A stretch of DNA of 64,000 bases from the NCBI RefSeq assembly GCF_964355755.1, contig NC_092676.1, forward strand, positions 12,012,288-12,076,287, read 5' to 3'. Shown here piece by piece: positions 59,893 through 64,000 of the stretch; position 1 is the stretch's first letter, and each line of letters starts with the position of its first letter. The notes under the pieces were generated by a model. It saw only the letters and a list, made by a program, of their open reading frames with translations, ran no database searches and was not told the origin of the DNA. The DNA comes from Antedon mediterranea. Lineage: Eukaryota > Echinodermata > Crinoidea > Comatulida > Antedonidae. The translations under genes were made by a program, and so were the position numbers.

Positions 59893-61106
59893 CTAGATTT
59901 GAACTCGTCACTACGGACGAGTTAGGTTATCCGCGGCGCAAAAGCCACGCGCATGACACCTAAGTTAGAATATTGCGCGCAGAAAAACGATTATACCATT
60001 GAAAAAATGTTAGTGAGCCCTCTATTTTGCGTCGCGTCTAAGTGTGCACGGTATACACTATATACTGTATACGTACTACATAAAGTGCAGAATAGGTGAA
60101 AATAAGTGACCAAAGTTGTTGACGATTTTGCAAATGATGACGTTATAACAGTCTTAAAAATTGTTAACCATGCGAAAGATAATTGATTGACCTAGACAAT
60201 ATAAAAAAATTGAGGGAAATGGAATACGGATAAGTAGAGATGCGCTCTATTAAATGTGACCAGCTATGACGAAAGAGAAAAAACTCCTATATTTTATATT
60301 CGAGTGGCCATACGATGACGTCATAATGCTTGGTTAGCCATATTAATGCATGATTCGATAAAAACAACTCATCTACTTCCAGAATATGTAATTTAAAAAA
60401 AGTTCACCGCGTAGTTTAGAATTTATGACTGTTTAAAAAAAGGCATAATTTTGACGAATTTCTGAACTTTTTTTTAAAAATGCGCGCAAATTGTCAAATT
60501 TTAAGTGCTCGTATGAGGTGATATTAAGTCGAAATTGTATAAAAATTGGTAAAATTACTAGAAAATACTGGAAAAACAAAAATCAAGCAAAAAAAAATTG
60601 TTTTTGCGCTACGTGCGCACGCGCGCGTAAAAAAAGTGCGCATGCCTGGCAATTTTTGAAATGCTCAAAATGACATGAAACGCGTAGAAAGTTGATTAGA
60701 AGTTGATTTTTTGCATTTTGAAATTTTAAACGTGCGTGCGCACGTAACTTTTAGCGCAATCTGCCATTTTTAATCCATAGAAAGTTTGCGCTTGATATGA
60801 CTTAAATTTTCACCAAGTTTCAATACAAAATGACTTTTGGTTTTTAATCTATGATCAATCATTGAAATTCATAAAATTGCGCGTAACTTACGCTGCGCGA
60901 CTCAAAATTCATAAAAAAAAGTTTCTTGCACATCTACAGCAACAGGGCAATATTTTTCCAAAGTTATACAATCATATGTTGGCCAGAATTAGAGATAGGC
61001 TGCGAACAAAATTCGTGGAAAGAAAGAAGAATAAAGAAAAAAAAAAAAAAAAAAAAAAAAGATCCTTACAATAACAAGGGGTTATCCGCCAAGTGCGGAT
61101 AACCAA
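59893..61106 (-). mobile_element. Helitron-like array unit 15
   Basis: Near twin of unit 13 including the hairpin module and its GATCCTTACAATAACAAG variant. Confidence 0.86.
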
Positions 61107-62261
61107 CTAGATTTGAACTCGTCACTACGGACGAGTTAGGTTATCCGCAGAGCAAAAGCCACGTGCACGTCATACGTTAGAATATTGCGCAGAGAAAAAC
61201 ATTATGCCATTGAAAAAATGTTAGTGCGCTCTCTATTTTACGTCACGTCTAAGTATACACAGTATACACTATATATTGTATACGTACTACATACAGTGAA
61301 GAATATGTGAAAATAAGTGGCCCAAGTTATTGACGCTTTTGGACATGATGACGTCATCATAATTTTAAAAACGGTATATCATGCGAAAGATAATTGATTG
61401 GCATAGACAATATACAAAAATGGGTGGAAATGGAATTGGGATAAGTGGAGATGCGCTCTATTAAATGTGATGAGCTATGACGAAAGAGACAAAAATCCTA
61501 TATTTTATATTTGAGTGGCCATACGATGACGTCACTATGTCCTGTTAGCCATATCGATGCATGATTCGATATCTAAAACTAATCAACTTCCAGAATATGT
61601 AATTTTAAAAAAGTTCACCACGTAGTTTACAATCTATGACTGTTTTAAAAAAGGCATAATTTTGACGAATTTTTGACCTTTTTCATCAAAAACGCGCGCA
61701 AATTGTTCAATTCTACGTGCTCGTATGACGTGATTTTAATTCAAAATTGATTGAAAATTGGTAAATTTACTAGAAAAGGCTGAAAAAACAAAAATCAAGC
61801 AAAAAAAAGATGTTTTTGCGCTAAGTGCGCACGCGCGCGTAAAAAAACTGCGCATGCGTGGGAATTTTTGAAATGTTCAAAATGACCTGAAACGCGTAGA
61901 AAGTTGATTAGAAATTGATTTTACGCATTTTGAAATTTTAAACGCGCGTGCGCGCGTAACTTTCTGTCCAACATGCAATTTTTAATCCATAGAAAGTTTG
62001 CGCTTGATATGACTTAAGTTTTCACCAAGTTTCAATACAAAATGACTTTTGGTTTTTATTCTATGATCAATCATTGAAATTCATAAAATCGCGCGTAACT
62101 TACGCTGCGCAACACGGACGTGACCGAAAACCTTATTACGACATCTTCAAATAGAGGTTAATCTTCTGATAAAGTTATAAAATGTTATGTTAAGAAGATT
62201 TAGAGATACACTAGCAACAAAATTTGTGGAAAGAAAGAAGAAAATAGAAAAAAAAGAAAAA
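61107..62261 (-). mobile_element. Helitron-like array unit 16 (5'-truncated)
   Basis: Unit 7 type on the left. Near 62110 the usual CGCAACTC part is replaced by ACACGGACGTGACCG, a form shared in part with unit 17. Confidence 0.84.
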
Positions 62262-63529
62262 CTAGATTTGAACTCGTCACTACGGACGAGTTAGGTTATC
62301 CGCAGCGCAAAGGCCACGCGCACGTCATACGTTAAAATATTGCGCGCAGAAAAACGATTAAGTCATTGAAACAATTTCAGTGCGCTCTCTATTTTTCGTC
62401 ACGTCTGAGTATATACGGTATACACTATATACTGTATACGTACTACATACAGTGCAGAATAGGTGAAAATAAGTGACCAAAGTTATTGACGCTTTTGAAC
62501 ATGATGACGTCATCACAATTTTGAAAATGGTGAATCGTCCGAAAGATAATTGATAGAGCTAGACAACATAAAAAAATGGGGGGAAATGAAATACAAATAA
62601 GTGGAGATGCGCTATATTAAATGTGACGAGCTACGAGGAAAGAGACAAAAATCATTTATTTTATATTCGAGTGGTCATACGATAACGTCACAATGTCCGG
62701 TTCGCCATATTGATGCATGATTTGATATCTGCAACTAATCTACTAACAGAATATGTAATTATAAAAAAGTTCACCACGTAGTTTAGAATCTATGATTGTT
62801 TAAAAAAAGGCATAATTTTGACAAATTTTTGAACTTTTTCATCAAAAATGCGCGTAAATTGTTTAATTCTACGTGCTCGTATGACGTGATTTTAAGTCGA
62901 AATTGTTTGAAAGTTGGTAAATTTTCTAAAAAAGACAGGAAAAACAAAAATCAAGCAAAAAAATGATGTTTTTGCGCTACGTGCGCACGTGCGCGTAAAA
63001 AAATTGCGCACGCGTGGGAATTTTTGAAATGCTCAAAATGACATGAAACGCGTAGAAAGTTGATTAGAAATTGATTTTTCCCATTTTGAAATTTTAAACG
63101 CGCGTGCGCGCGTAACTTTCTGTGAAACATGCCATTTTCTCTCCATAGAAAGTTAGCGCATGATATAAATTAAACTTTTGCCAAGTTTCAATTTAAATGG
63201 TTTAATAGTTTTCGATCTAAATTAAATACGCGAAATTCATAAAATCGCGCGTAACTTACGCTGCGCAACTCAAACGGTACCGAAAACCTTATTACGACAT
63301 ATTCAGATAGAGATCAATCTTCTGATAAAGTTACAAAATGTTATGTTGAGAAGATTTAGAGATATACGCGCAACAAAATTCTGGGAAAGAAAGAAGAATA
63401 AGAAAGAAAAAAAAAAAAGATCCTGACAATAACAAGAGGTTATCCGCCAAGTGCGGATAACCAATAAAAAAAAAAAAAAAAAAGATCCTGACAATAACAA
63501 GGGGTTATCCGCCAAGTGCGGATAACCAA
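62262..63529 (-). mobile_element. Helitron-like array unit 17, double terminal module
   Basis: Unit 2 type on the left. The right end has two hairpin modules (about 63419-63462 and 63484-63529) separated by an A run. Confidence 0.85.
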
Positions 63530-64000
63530 CTAGATTTGAACTCGTCACTACGGACGAGTTAGGTTATCCGCAGTGCAAAAGCCACGTGCACGTCATACGT
63601 TAGAATAGTGCGCGCAAAAAAATAAAACGATTATGGCATTGAAAAATGTTAGTGCGCTCTCTATGTTGCGTCGCGTCTAAGTATATACGGTATAACACTA
63701 TATACTGTATACGTACTACATACAGTGCAGAATAGGTGAAAATAAGTGACCAAAGTTATTGACGCATTTGAACATGATGACGTCATCACAATTTTTAAAA
63801 TGGTGGATCATGCGAAAGGTAATTGATTGATCTAGACAATATAAAAAAATTGAGTGAAATGGAATAAGGATAAGTAGAGATGCGCTCTATTAAATTGACG
63901 AGCTATGACGAAAGAGAAAAAAATCCTATATTTTATATTCGGGTGGCCATACGATGACGTCACAATGTCTGGTTAGCCATATCAATGCATGATTCGAGAA
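63530..64000 (-). mobile_element. Helitron-like array unit 18, cut by window edge
   Basis: Unit 4/10 type; only the first 471 bp is inside the window. Confidence 0.85.

Larger units (their letters stand above)
42706..64000 (-). repeat. tandem array of Helitron-like units (17 complete, 1 partial)
   Basis: All units are head to tail with element sense on the minus strand, mostly 1,146-1,268 bp. In plus reading each starts CTAGATTTG, then the AACTCGTC/GACGAGTT hairpin and GGTTATCCGC. About half of the units end with the terminal hairpin module GGTTATCCGCC-AAGT-GCGGATAACC plus AA. Common internal parts are GCCACGTGCACG, a GTATAC palindrome cluster, two TGACGTCA sites, CGCG-rich alternating tracts and an A-rich end. 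No coding capacity was found; short frames are repeat read-through. Confidence 0.9.

Noticed and set aside
46036-63548. Frames with long Phe or Lys runs in the Helitron-like array
   Set aside because: They are created by the A/T runs next to the terminal hairpin module and shift with run length.

Overview
The window looks like repeat-dominated nuclear DNA of an animal. It holds a BEL/Pao LTR retrotransposon, a DIRS-type tyrosine-recombinase retrotransposon, eukaryotic tRNA-Val genes, tRNA-derived repeats, Helitron-like elements and a 100-N scaffold gap. No host protein-coding gene is supported. The element mix and base composition would fit a marine invertebrate, possibly an echinoderm or other invertebrate deuterostome. 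That placement is inference and has low confidence.

Layout. (1) 1-5563, minus: gag-pol of a BEL/Pao element, open in one frame from its ATG to the left edge apart from a single TGA at 2240-2242; the 5' leader and probable LTR lie at 5564 to about 6280. (2) About 6334-9168, minus: a decayed DIRS-like element with gag-like, RT, RNase H and tyrosine recombinase remnants in the expected order. (3) 9264-10738: a 115/90-bp minisatellite. (4) 10739-11559: no gene seen; it ends in two strong hairpins at a satellite border. (5) 11560-39858: blocks of a ~250-bp satellite (about 90 monomers, estimated from length). Each typical monomer carries an A-box-like and a B-box motif followed by T runs, so it resembles an RNA polymerase III gene. 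The first block points right and all later blocks point left.

The satellite blocks are broken by three paralogous spacers (17353-19070, 32976-35375, 39859-42705). Each spacer starts with a tRNA-Val(GAC)-like SINE and contains diverged internal repeats. One satellite block is also interrupted by a 704-bp element (31051-31754) that carries one well-folded tRNA-Val(AAC) gene and one degenerate relative.

(6) Spacer copy 3 received a 1,212-bp Helitron-like insertion (40998-42209). Spacer copy 2 supplies a base-exact empty site: A|T target, no target duplication, CTAG 3' end preceded by a hairpin. From 42706 to the right edge the same family forms a head-to-tail tandem array of 17 complete units and one partial unit, all on the minus strand. 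Unit junctions join the 3' CTAG of one unit either to the 5' TTGG terminus of the next or to an internal T/A-rich site of a 5'-truncated unit.

The most interesting signals are the tandem Helitron-like satellite with its filled/empty site pair, the satellite of Pol III-like units, and the tRNA-Val-carrying element whose ends share the architecture of the Helitron-like family.
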